In this document: piece after piece, positions 22,751 to 33,339 of the stretch | Layout of the letters: every line of letters starts with the position of its first letter | Position numbering within the stretch: position 1 is the first letter of the stretch | Assembly: GCA_009667805.1 (NCBI GenBank) | Contig: CM019070.1 | Location: 54,607,735-54,671,734, forward strand | Origin: Leptobrachium leishanense | Lineage: Eukaryota > Chordata > Amphibia > Anura > Megophryidae | Reading direction: 5' to 3' | Length of the DNA: 64,000 bases | Made by a program: the position numbers and the translations under genes | The notes under the pieces: model-generated | Databases searched by the model: none | The model's input: only the letters and a program-made list of their open reading frames with translations | Told to the model about the DNA's origin: nothing

Positions 22751-23870
22751 GAATGTGTCAGTTAATTGCTAATTGGTGTAACTGCCACAAAAAAGCCTGT
22801 CTTGGTTGGCACACAAGGTAGTCCACTAGTCGCCACTAGAGTTCCAATGACTGTGAGTGTGTGCGTGACTACATTGAGTGGAAAAACCATGATTACTTAT
22901 GATATTGTTAAGTTTACTTGTATGTTCCGACAGACATTTAGTTTTATGATTTTGGTACCAGTCGTGTTGAAAAGTGGCATGTGCATAAGTCGCCTACTGA
23001 TGACCGAGTCGTACGCAGGGAGACAAATACTCAAAAATACACAAACACATAACTGTGGAATAATATATATATTTATAATATATAGGCCACAGCTAAAAAC
23101 TCCACACAATATACCCAACATCATGACATAAAAATTTCCATAACCAAAATAAAACAATAACCCAGTACTGAAAGAGGACTCCCTACAACCACCACACAAC
23201 TCCAAACCAACCAACCAACCACAAAAACTTCCCAACTCCCAACCATCTGACCAAAATTATCCTAAATAAAAAGGAACCCCTAGCCAGCACTGCCTACAAG
23301 CCCCCGCCGTGACAAAAGGAGCCCAACTAAACTAATACTCTACCGAAAAACCAACCCAACCCAGAATTAAATAAAACAGGGTGGGAGTGTGGGGATTTTC
23401 ACAGCTCTACCTCAGGAAAAAAAGGCGCGCAGAGCCTCTCCACACGCGCCTTAAGTACCCTCCTGGTGACTCCTCCCACACCAATCCCGCTCAATCTCCA
23501 CACACGCTGCAAACCCTTCTAGAAAAATCCTCCCTGTATCCTGGCATCAGAGGCAATTTAAGGGCCCTACGCCTTAGGTGCTTCAGGCCTTCGTTGTGTT
23601 TAGCTTGTTTGTGTGTGGGAGTTTTGCTTTCTTTTGGCCTTTACTACTATATATGTCCTACTAATAAGGTGAACCACGCATCTACACATCACCGAAAACT
23701 CGATGCAATCGAAAACAGTAAATTTAAACAAAACTTGAAGAAATTCAACATGATGACTACTTATGAAAATATCTGTAAATTTACACATACTGGCGCTACA
23801 TACAAGGGGATGTCCAAAGGTATGGTTAAAATCAATGAAATAATGATGATGCTAACTCAATTTTTTTCAA
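22751..23870. other. Unassigned sequence, partly repeat-like
   Basis: 23090-23380 is A/C-rich (ccaaaccaaccaaccaacc and similar) and 23380-23560 is GC-rich and promoter-like, a pattern seen in retroelement 5' regions, but no ends or proteins are recognised. From about 23700 the AT-rich sequence leads into the mariner relic. Confidence 0.3.
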
Positions 23871-23876
23871 AGAAAG

Positions 23877-24557
23877 TGTCAGGGTGGCACTTGGCATGTG
23901 CTGTGGTGGGACCCAGGTTCAGGGTTAGGTTGGTCTGGGCCCAGTGTACTGGGACACACAGGAGGGATAGACAGAGGTACCTTGGAGTACTAGACAGACA
24001 CAGGTGGGATCCAGAGCGTGGTACAAATGGGTTATCCAGACAGCATTGTCGGGGGGCGATCCGTGGTCAAGGGCTAGTAGAGAGCGGCAGTCAGAAGGCA
24101 AGCACGGTACACAATAGTTTGCAGGAGCAGAGCAGAGTATACCTTGCTACAATGAACACAAGAGTGACAATGCAGTAGAATTGAGGGAAGAGGGAAGTGG
24201 ACCTTTATTCAGACAGGTTGGGGTGTGGTGTGTGTGTTACTGTGGTTAACTGGAAAAGAGGAATGGTAAGCGCCCACACTATGCCCTCCGAATGCCCAGC
24301 AAACCAGATGATCAGTGGTTTCCCCCAAACCAAGAAAACAGAATGCACAAAAATACGTATCTGGTCATCGCGAAATGAACGCTAGGGAACTCGGACAGGA
24401 ACTCCGAGAAACGGTCCGAGTTCCCTAGCGTTCATTTCGCGCTGACCAGATATGTATTTTTGTGCATACTATGGTTAACTGTTTCAGGTTCGGTTTACTG
24501 GTGCTGAATCCGAGGGCAGCACTTTCCAGGTAGCTGCTGCAAGCACAGATCCTGACA
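23877..24557 (-). mobile_element. Solo LTR C
   Basis: Ends are tgtcagggt and atcctgaca, an 8-of-9 inverted match with TG...CA. The 5-bp duplication gaaag is at 23872-23876 and 24558-24562. A poly(A) signal on the minus strand (tttatt at 24204-24209) sets the orientation. It contains a long hairpin at 24343-24467. No internal retroviral genes. Confidence 0.88.
24343..24467. repeat. Long inverted repeat inside LTR C
   Basis: Arms 24343-24395 and 24415-24467 match at 51 of 53 positions with a 19-base spacer. Core arm sequence includes gaaatgaacgctagggaact. No flanking duplication is evident, so it may be part of the LTR and not a nested MITE. Confidence 0.88.
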
Positions 24558-24795
24558 GAAAGGTTGTTAATTCAGTATTTTCAACATAGTCGCTGTCAAT
24601 CTCAACACATTTTTGCAAGTGATGCACCCACTACTCAAAACACCCCTGAAAATCACCTTTTGTCAATACAGCTTCATCTCCAGTGACAATTGCCTTGAAG
24701 TTGGCAGACTACCCATATTTGAACTTGACAAGGAACTTTTTTGCAAAGTCAGCTTGAACAGGTCTTTGTTCTGTGTTCAACAAACACAGAATCTA

Positions 24796-25540
24796 GGGCA
24801 CTATCCCCTAATTGACAATAACGTTAGCGTCTCGATATGTAAATGTAAGCGCCAGGATATGTGTGTTTAACGCATCCTCCCCCATATTACATTCCAGACA
24901 TTACTCGTTAGAGCATCTGTGATGGCGCTAGCTTCTGTGAGCTTAGTGTACTTTTCACATCCTATATTGGACATGGGGAGTGCAAACGTCCATTAGCATT
25001 TCAATAAGTAAGGTATTACAAAGTGCTACTGCAAATTACCATTGGGACGCTCAAGGCAAAATTTTAGCACCTTCTAAAAGCTAGTACTAAATGATTCTGC
25101 AAATGTAAAATCATTTAGCACCCTCTAAACCCCCTTTCAAAAAATCTGACACTCATCTCTTATCCCCCAGCAAGAACGGCGGCCCGATCCGCCACTTCTT
25201 CTGGCCACAAACAGAGTGAGACTTTGAACAAATAGTTCCCAGTCTCCCTCCGGGATCACTTTGCAGCACTGCGTGATCTTGTGAGAGCAAGATCAAACAG
25301 GGCTCGTGGTCAGGAAGCACAACCCTCCATGAAGTCCTATGGACTGTAAGGTTGATAGTTACATCAGTGCGGAAGCGGTACGGCGAGTATCCCAGCAGTT
25401 AGTGCTACGTTCCAGGGCTATTTGCTGAGCTAGCGGCTGCTCCTGAATAATACCATGTTAACATGGGGACACAACGGGAAAATCTGCAGGTGCAGATTTT
25501 CCCCATTAGTGTTACGTGTCAGTGTTAAGGAATAGGGCCC
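24796..25540 (-). mobile_element. MITE of the gggcactattccc family, copy 1
   Basis: Ends gggcactatccc and the complement gggccctattcc; CTA flanks both sides (24793-24795 and 25541-25543). The interior matches, inverted, the copies at 29112-30943 and 48400-50068 (for example gcctccatggagtcctatgg equivalents and the ccagtctccctccg block). Three-base duplications suggest PIF/Harbinger, but no transposase is seen. Confidence 0.8.
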
Positions 25541-25805
25541 CTAGTGGGCACGTTTGTTTTTGTTGAAATTCAACTCAACATGAAGAATCCTCAACATGCT
25601 TGTGTTTGGAATGTTGAACTCTTCCACAAGCTTTTTTGAAAATGGTTTGGCGTTCCTGATCCAGAAATTCTTTCACCTTGGCCGTCATGGTCTTATCCAC
25701 GGGCGTGTGGGTATCCCTCCCGTGGTTCATCACAAATGTCAAATTGTCAAGACCTGAATCTGCTGAACCACTTGTGGATCTTGTGGAGACTTGGAACATC
25801 ATCAC

Positions 25806-27656
25806 TGTGACGGGACGGCCGCCACTACGCCGTAGCGCAGTACAATTGTTCAAGTGTTTATTTATTTGTGTGTTATAAAAATAAGGGCTGACAAACTTTT
25901 AATAAGTACCCCAATGTGATTTTCCCTGTTGTTCCCCTGTTCCCCGCTCGTTCAGAGCCCCGGAAATTTCACCAGTCTATAAGTGCCCCGAGCCGCCGCT
26001 AATTATGCCTGCCCAGCCGCCCAACCTTGTCCGCCTTGCCCGAGCGGGTACCACGTAGAAGAGCGCTTCTTGGCCAGTGTGCCCCCTCAAATAGGTTCTA
26101 TCGGGGGTGTGATTTGCGGGTCGGAGCGCCCACGGGAACCCCGAGAACCGACTAGCGACCCTCGGCCTGGAGCACAGCTGAAAATGGTGACTCTTGCTCG
26201 GGTACAGGGCGCTTTTTGGAGTGAAACAGCCCAGGGGCCCGAGTTACATGGCTGTACCCAAAGCGTGCCGCCGCTCCAAGGGGATCACCCCCAAAACCAA
26301 CGTAACCCCAAAGTCGGGCTGAAAGCCGCAGGGGGGCCATGAGACAAGGGAAGCGCTCACACCACAGGAGCTGGCGCCGAGCCCCAAGATAAGGGCTGCG
26401 CACAGCAGGGGGGGCCCAGGTTAACAAAGGGTAATTGGGCAATGGCTCGGGGCAGTGGCAGAAATCACCCCGGGAGGGCTGAGGGCGGGCCAGGGGAGAA
26501 CAAGGCCCTCCTCCGCTGCATCCTGTTCCCGCGCTTTGTATTATTATTATTATTATTCTTTATTTATAAAGCGCCAGCATATTCCGCAGCGCTGTACAAT
26601 AAGCACAGTATAGACAGGGTTACAATACATTGAACAACATTTGACAAACAGTACAGGAGGAGATGAGGGCCCTATTCCCGTAGGAACTCACAATCTGGGA
26701 GGGTTGGGGTTGGAAACAGGAGGAGAGGACTGTAAGGTTAGAGTGATTGATGATTGCGTCAGTGAGTTGGGTGGTACGTTGGGTGGGTTGGTTTGTATGA
26801 GGTAACTCTGTGTCACACCCTCTCTCCTCAAGCTGCCGACCCAGAATCCCCCGCGCTTTACCTCACGGCTGGAAGAAGCTTCGGGCAGGGTGGCACTGAG
26901 CCCGGGGTACAGACCCTGGCTGTGGCTATGCTTTTATCAGTCTGGGGTCGCGGTTTCGTTTAGGGAATGTCTAAAAACTTGTAACTGAGGTAAAGCGCCG
27001 CTCGAACAGCAGAGTCAGCAAAAAGGCTGGAGCCCAAACCCTGAGAAAAGTCCCAAATACTGGACCCACGCTCGTGTACTCAACCTGGGAGGCGCAGGGT
27101 GGATCCTCACCTAGTGCTCCTTATAACCCACAACTGCCACGAGACCCGACAAATGGACCATGTGCAGAACACCGGCTCCCTAACATAGCAAGGCGCATCC
27201 ATGACTGGACTTCACTATTATATTTTTCCTTTGTTCTAGGAACTTTTTCATGAACTTTCAATCAGCCTATACAGTCATCAATATTGTATGGTACCTTTTT
27301 GTATTAATTGATATCTCATTGTATTATTAGATATTTCCCCTAGACCGCGTACGCGGACACGCCGATCACCGATTTTTCTTTTTTCAGGGGAGAACAATGC
27401 CTTTTTCCCCAATAAATATGCCTGTGTTCCCCATGCAAAATAAATCACTCTTGTTTGAACCTTTACTCCTGCCTCGGCTAGTAATTGGGGATAACAGGGC
27501 TTTGGGAACCGGGACGCTTCAAGGACCTCTCTACAGCGCTGCAACCTCGGGGTGTACTACGAGGACCAGCGGCAGCTGGCTACCACACTACCGACCTCCA
27601 GGTGTACTCGGCGCTGGCGGCGGATCTAGTCACCCCGAGTAGTGGGATCCGTCACA
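25806..27656 (+). mobile_element. Solo LTR D, with a nested repeat
   Basis: Ends tgtgacggga and ggatccgtcaca share an eight-base inverted repeat (tgtgacgg). The 5-bp duplication atcac is at 25801-25805 and 27657-27661. A TATA-like tataag is at 25977-25982 and AATAAA signals at 27411-27416 and 27439-27444, so it reads on the plus strand. It is GC-rich. The about 275-bp amphibian repeat at 26536-26810 is nested. A 119-codon frame starting near 25983 is unrecognised. Confidence 0.88.
26536..26810 (+). repeat. Dispersed amphibian repeat (tttataaagcgcc type)
   Basis: Starts with an ATT microsatellite and then tttataaagcgccagcatat, tccgcagcgctgtacaata and later cctattcccgtaggaactca and aatctgggagg. 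I recognise this as a common repeat in frog genomes. A flanking tttgta on each side could be a duplication. A 58-base relic of the same repeat is at 51871-51928. Family name not known to me with certainty. Confidence 0.6.
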
Positions 27657-27829
27657 ATCACGAAGATGGTGTTTGAGTTATTCAACAATAAATGGAGCAA
27701 TCCATTGTCTTCTATGTAACCATCATGGGACTCTCCATCCCTACAGTGATTGCTATGGAGAAGAAGCCAAGTCTATCGGTAAGAAGAGTAATGGAATGCC
27801 ACCTATTCGAACTTCCTATTGGTGTTTTC

Positions 27830-29108
27830 GATCAGCATAAACATCGTGCCACTTGTACTTCACACAACAAAAATATAAATTTTATAAAGTCCAAAGACCT
27901 CTGCAGATATTTATACAGAAGCTATTTCCTTCGAAAATCGAGTATATGTTCTGTATGCTTTCTGTGTAATACTGGATCAAAGATAAATTCTACTCTGAAC
28001 CAAAGAGCAAGCTATGATAATCTACTACCATTTAAAAAAACTACAAAACATATATAACACTAAATAAGCACTTTAAATATTCTGTATACTAATAATTGCA
28101 CGCACGCCACTGCATCATTTAACTGATTCATTCAACAAAGAAATGATTGGGAATATTTTTTTAAAAAGTTTAATTCTTTAAATTATCTAATGCATTTTCT
28201 TAAGCTTACGCAAGCTTTTATTCTATTGGTATAAGAGAAGAGCTTTTGTCAGAGCGTGTATAAAGAAGCTAAGTATGCAGCATAAATAGTTATTTATATA
28301 CACTGCATGATAACAATACACAGAATTACAATAATAATAATATAGCCTCTTTTTACAGCAATTTTTCTCCTCTAAATATTATCTATTGAATCAGTATGAA
28401 TTCCAAGTCTTGGTTGATATATCTTTTTGTTGTTTTCATTATTGTTGACAGTAGTTCAAACATGAGTAAAATATTGCCTCCGGACTGCATTGTGAACACC
28501 CCCTGCTTCCCGTCCTGCTCAAAGTCTCAATATGCAATCTTTGATAAAATAAAGAGAATAAAAAAACTCTTATGTTTTTTGTTAGCACACACATACTGTC
28601 CATGTTTTGCAACGTACATCTCCATATGATACAAAACAAGAAACATAATCTGTCTATGACTTTGTGGGTAGATTAGCCAGGCAAAGATAAGACATTTGCC
28701 AAAATACACTAATAATGTGAAGGGTAAGATTTCTGTTTATATTATGTACAGAAATAGTTCATTCATATTTTATTATGAAAATCTAATTTTTTTGGTAAGA
28801 ATTATACTTAATTTCTCTTCTAAGAAGACATTTATATATAAAATCAAGTTTAGCAAATATTCCTTCTTTAATTGTCTCTGAATAAGATTTAGCTGAAGCC
28901 TAAATTTTAGAGAAAATTATTTATTGGGAAAATATAGAAAAGTACGTAGTTCAAAAAAATTGTTAATTTTCAAATTAAACTCCCAAACACAAGTGTAGCT
29001 AAACAGTAATTGAACATACTGTACCTTTAATTACCTTATCGATAATATATAAGAGGATTGACTATTTATACAATATTTTTTTTATCATTGGACATGTGTG
29101 GTAAACAT
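27830..29108. other. Unique AT-rich stretch
   Basis: Nothing is recognised. Short frames of low complexity are present by chance. No transposon end or tandem repeat was found. Confidence 0.4.
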
Positions 29109-29529
29109 TTAGGGCACTATTCCCTTGTTGGCGTAAAAATGGGAAGCTAATAGGGAAAACCTGCACCTGCAGGTTATCCCCGTAGCGTCCCCATTTTAGC
29201 ACCATATTCTGGGGTAGGCGCTAATTGAGCAGCTTGCCCCCGAACGAAGCACTTACACTAGTGGATACTAGCGGTAGCGCTTCCACAAGCAGCGAGTATC
29301 ACCCTCCTGGAATTCATAGGACTCCATGGAGGGTTGCACTTCGGGCCTGTGAGCCCTGCACAATCTAGCTCACGCGAGATTGCGCATGGCTACAGAGTGA
29401 TCACGGAGGGAGACTGGGGACTATTTGTCCCCAGTCTCACTTTGCTCCAGGCGGCCCGAAGCAGCGGATCGGGCCGCCATTCTCGCCACGGGATGAGAGG
29501 TGAGTATCGGATTTATTGGGGGGGGTTTA

Positions 29530-30607
29530 TTGTTGAATGGATTAGGCAGTGGCTGAGTGACAGGCAACAGAGGGTTGTGGTAAATGGAGTTTATTCGGCG
29601 CAAGGTCTTGTTACCAGTGGGGTACCTCAGGGGTCAGTACTTGGACCCATTCTCTTTAATATTTTTATTAGTGATATTGCAGAAGGTATTAATGGAAAAG
29701 TATGTCTTTTTGCTGATGACACAAAGATTTGCAACAGGGTTGACGTTCCTGGAGGGATCAGCCAAATGACAAATGATTTAGGTAAACTAAAAAAATGGTC
29801 GGAGCTGTGGCAATTGAGTTTTAATGTGGATACGTGCAAGATAATGCACCTGGGACGTAAAAACCCAAGGGCTGAATATAGAATATTTGATACAGTCCTA
29901 ACCTTAACATCTGAGGGTTGGGATTTAGGGGTTATTATTTCAGAGGATCTAAAGGTAAGTAGTCAATGTAATAGAGCAGCAGGAAATGCTGGCAGAATGC
30001 TTGGTTGTGTAGGGAGAGGTATTAGCAGTAGGAAAAGGGAAGTGCTCATGCCACTGTACAGAGCACTGGTGAGACCTCACTTGGAGTACTGTGTGCAGTA
30101 CTGGAGACCGTATCTCCAGAAGGATATAGACATCTTAGAGAGAGTTCAGAGAAGGGCTACTAAAATGGTGTACGGCTTGAAGGAGAAAAGTTACCAGGAA
30201 AGGCTTAATGATCTTAACATGTACAGCTTGGAAAAAAGACGAGACAGAGGAGATATGATAGAAACATTTAAATACGTAAAGGGAATCCACAAGGTAGAGG
30301 AAGGGAGTATATTTAAAAGGAAACAAAGTAGCAAAACAAGAGGACATAGTCTTAGATTAGAGGGGCAAAGATTTAAAAGTAACATCAGAAAGCATTATTT
30401 TACTGAGAGGGTGGTGGATACATGGAACAGTCTTCCAGTAGAAGCGGTAGAGGCCAAAACAGTGATTGAATTTAAGCAGGCATGGGATAGGCATAAGGCT
30501 ATCCTAAACAAAAGATAAATCCAGGTAAAGTATCCATGTAATTGAGCAGACTAGATGGGCCGAAAGGTTCTTATCTGACGACATTTTGTTTGTTTCTATG
30601 TTTCTAT
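29530..30607 (+). mobile_element. CR1-type LINE, 5'-truncated
   Basis: The insert begins within the RT gene and ends in the CR1-like tail gactagatgggccgaaaggt followed by repeats of tttctatg. gttta flanks both sides (29525-29529 and 30608-30612). A tandem-octamer tail instead of poly(A) is typical of CR1. Confidence 0.85.
29532..30518 (+). pseudogene. CR1 LINE ORF2, C-terminal reverse transcriptase part
   Basis: About 328 codons, open to TAA at 30518, encode the RT from just before motif B. QGSVLGPILFNIFI is followed by LFADDTK, which carries the two catalytic aspartates, and by RPHLEYCVQYWRPYL, VQRRATKMVYGL and VVDTWNSLPVEAVEAKTV, the usual C-terminal CR1/L2 blocks. The apurinic endonuclease and the first half of the RT are missing because the copy is truncated. 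In the full element the protein copies LINE RNA at the nicked target. The absence of stops suggests a fairly young insertion. The open frame continues upstream into MITE sequence, but that part is not CR1. Confidence 0.9.
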
Positions 30608-30946
30608 GTTTAGCTGGTGCTAAATGACTCAATAGCGGAATCAGTTAGTACCAGTTGTTGGATGCTGGTAAAAGATCTGTTAATCGCTGCGATAATTAGT
30701 GCTTGGACTTTGTAATACCTTACTTATCCTAACGCTACTTAATGATTGCCATGTTAAGCATAGGTATAGAAGCAAAGTATAGAAAGCTCGCACAAGCTAG
30801 CGCAATCTACGATGATGTAACTTATTTTTTAACTGGTTAGCATCAGGAAGGTAATCTGGGTGGCATACGTCAAAGGCACTTATCCTGACATTAACTTTAC
30901 TCACCCGAACGCTACAGTTAGCGTTCACTAGTGAATATGGCCCTTA

Positions 30947-31250
30947 AAGTTTAAAGCAACATTAGAGACTCCATAATCTCCTGATTATAATTACTGATAA
31001 TCATTAAATGGTTGGGGTTGTCAGACCCTACAACCACATCTATTTATTGCCACCTAAAACTCTTCTCATCCCCGTATAGCAGAAATACCAAATTAGTCTG
31101 AAGTCTTGCATATGCATCCATTTAAACTGTCCATTTGTAGCGACTGCAATTTGTGTGTTCATAATTGTCTCAAGATATTATCTGTTACAATAAATTCCAA
31201 ACTAAATATTTTAAAATATAGTACATCAAAAGTTTTATATTATTTGATAT
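30947..31250. other. Unique AT-rich stretch
   Basis: No repeat family, exon or regulatory motif is recognised. Confidence 0.4.
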
Positions 31251-32022
31251 ATAAGGGGTTATTCAGAGAGCACCGAAATGTCACCGACATTTCTCTCATT
31301 CCCGAAGTACATCAAATTCCCCGACCCTGTGGTAAATTCAGCATTCACCGGAGGGTCCCCGAAGTGAAAGGAAAATCTGCTGAATATAAAAAAATAACCG
31401 CCGCAAAATCGCCGAAATGATCGGAACCGATAAGCCCCTGAAAACCCACCAAACGCATCCAAAAAAAGCCGGCGATCCGCTGAACAAGCGCCAACCAGCC
31501 ACCAGAAATACCCGACAAGCTGACAATCGGGGTAAAGAATAACCCAACAAAACATTTGAATCTTTCAAAATTTTAACCTTCAAAAAAACAAAAACTACTG
31601 GACGAAAATGTCTGGAATTAACATATAAGGTCCTATGAATAGTTATAAAAAGGTCTGTTACAGAAATAAAAAAGCTATTTAAAAAGAATGAAAAAAAGTT
31701 TGTTTAAAAAGTCCCAAAATTGCCTAAAATATTCTAAAAAAGAAAGTAAAGAGACTTTTTGCTGAAAATTAATAGAAAAAGTGGTTGAATAGATATTGAA
31801 TAAAAACGGGAATATTTATAACATTGAAACATATGGGATTCGCCTAATTAAATGTGCCGAATGAAACCAGAGAACATCAGGGCATTTCACTGACCTTTCT
31901 CTGCTGTTCGTTGTTCTCTGAATAGGTTAACCAATGCTTCTCTATGGGGATTTCACTGCCATCGAACAGGCACCGTATTTCACTGGCAATTCGCCAATAT
32001 TTGGTGAATTGCCAGGTTTTAA

Positions 32023-33243
32023 CCACTTCCATGCGGAGGACGCGCTGAGCGCGTCCTCCGCATGGCCCCTGCTGTGCGGAGGACGCGCTGAGCGCGTCCT
32101 CCCTTTGGGGTCAGCGTTCGGCCGGGTTCCGGCCGATCGCTGGCCCCCCCGGTGCGGGCTGACATCCTCGATGTCAGCCCAGCATCCGGAACTGCCGCCG
32201 ATGAAATTAGGTGTCATCGCGGCGGCGCGATGACACCTAATTCAGGCGCCCCCCTTGCATGTGCGGAGGAGGCGCCTGAAAGGGAGGGGGGAGGTCCTTC
32301 GGACCTCTCTCCCTCCCGATCGGCGGCGTTGCGGGGGTTAACCCAGGCACCATTTGGAAGGGCACAGCCTGCCCTTCCAAATGGTACCTGGCATTAACCC
32401 CTGGGGAGCCGGATCACGAATCGGCGCTGAAAAGCGCCGGTTCGTGATCCTTTCCCGGAGCTGGCCAACATCTTGGATGTCGGCCAAGCCTCCGGGAACT
32501 CCCCCTGAGGACTGGCATCAGTGACGCCAGTCCTAGAGTTAACCCCTAACTGCCACCAACGGTGGAGATAGGGAGTTCCAATGAACTCCCTATCTCCTGA
32601 TCCGTGGTAGCTAGGGGTTAAAGTTTGGTATGGTTGGATCGGCCAGAGCATGGCCGTTCCAACGATACCAAACACTACAGTGAAAAAAGTTTTTTTAAAA
32701 AAAAAAATTAAAAATAAAAATAAAAATATATTTAAAAAAAAAATTATAAAAAAAAATAAACATTTTTTTTTCTTTTTTTTGGTTCGTTAATGCAGCAATA
32801 TTGTTCCCATTTTAATTATAATGTGAACAATGATGCTGCACTAACGATTTCTGTATGCGGTGCGTTTGTTAAAAATCGTGTAATTTTCCCCAAAAAAAAA
32901 TGTAACGAGACCCCATCTCTAATTTTTTTAACAGGCGCACCCCATACAAAATATAACCGCAATTGCTCGCATGTTAAAATGTGAAAAAAAAACACTTTAC
33001 ACATTGTAAATTATTGAAAATACATATTTTATTGCATTTTTTGTTATAATATACAGACAGGTCATGACGTATACATATAATAATGACATATTATGAATCT
33101 ACCGAGTCTGACGGAAAGAACGATATATAATATGTCTGGGTCATATACTAAAATAAGCCTTCAAAACACGTTTAAACATGATGAGCAAAACCGGTAAAAA
33201 TGACCTCAGCACAGAGGTGTGAAAAGCCTCAGCAGCGAAAGGG
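32023..33243. mobile_element. TTAA-flanked (piggyBac-like) non-autonomous element, copy 3
   Basis: TTAA at 32019-32022 and 33244-33247. Ends ccacttccatgcggagg and the complement ccctttcgctgctgagg. It shares the 3' half with copies 1 and 2. It carries two strong hairpins (32030-32064 and 32078-32102). Confidence 0.82.
32030..32102. repeat. Two perfect hairpins near the element end
   Basis: 32030-32064 is a perfect 17-base-pair palindrome with one central base (arm catgcggaggacgcgct). 32078-32102 is a second copy with 12-base-pair arms. They lie directly inside the terminal repeat, a possible transposase-binding or cruciform region. Confidence 0.88.
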
Positions 33244-33339
33244 TTAAATAGCCGAACAGCCCCGAATTTGCACCATACGGGGAAATTCGCCGTTCGGTGC
33301 AATTTCGGGGCCAGTTCGGCTCTCTCTGAATAGCCCTGT

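Larger units (their letters stand above)
24563..27760 (-). pseudogene. Mariner transposase relic split by three insertions
   Basis: Read on the minus strand, the N-terminal helix-turn-helix segment lies at about 27760-27662 and then 25800-25546 (KIHKWFSRFRS, followed by FNIPNTSMLRILH). After a MITE the reading continues at 24790-24563 with IVTGDEA (the first catalytic Asp) directly followed by DFQGCFE, WVHHLQKCVEIDSDYVEN. The middle of the catalytic domain is deleted. Insertions are LTR C at its end, the MITE at 24796-25540 and solo LTR D at 25806-27656. Several frameshifts and stops are present. The motifs fit the mariner branch of Tc1/mariner. The outer terminal repeats were not found. Confidence 0.72.
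29112..30943 (+). mobile_element. MITE of the gggcactattccc family, copy 2, holding a CR1 insert
   Basis: Ends gggcactattcc and the complement of gaatatggccc; TTA at 29109-29111 and 30944-30946. Left part 29112-29529 and right part 30608-30943 match the other family copies. The two halves are separated by a CR1 LINE with the short duplication gttta. Confidence 0.8.
31254..33336. mobile_element. MITE of the ggctattcagagagc family, copy 2, holding a TTAA element
   Basis: Left end ggggttattcagagagcacc and right end complement agggctattcagagagagc. Body matches 10867-11661 and 51771-52664 in order. The target duplication is uncertain. The TTAA element at 32023-33243 interrupts it; rejoining gccaggtttt with aaatagccgaac fits the undisturbed copy near 52565-52585. 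Confidence 0.78.

Noticed and set aside
23381..24178. A 265-codon plus-strand frame
   Set aside because: It crosses the clean boundary of solo LTR C at 23877, so its two halves have different origins.
25575..25853. A 92-codon minus-strand frame
   Set aside because: It is a shifted frame of the mariner relic. The mariner helix-turn-helix is read in other frames of the same DNA.
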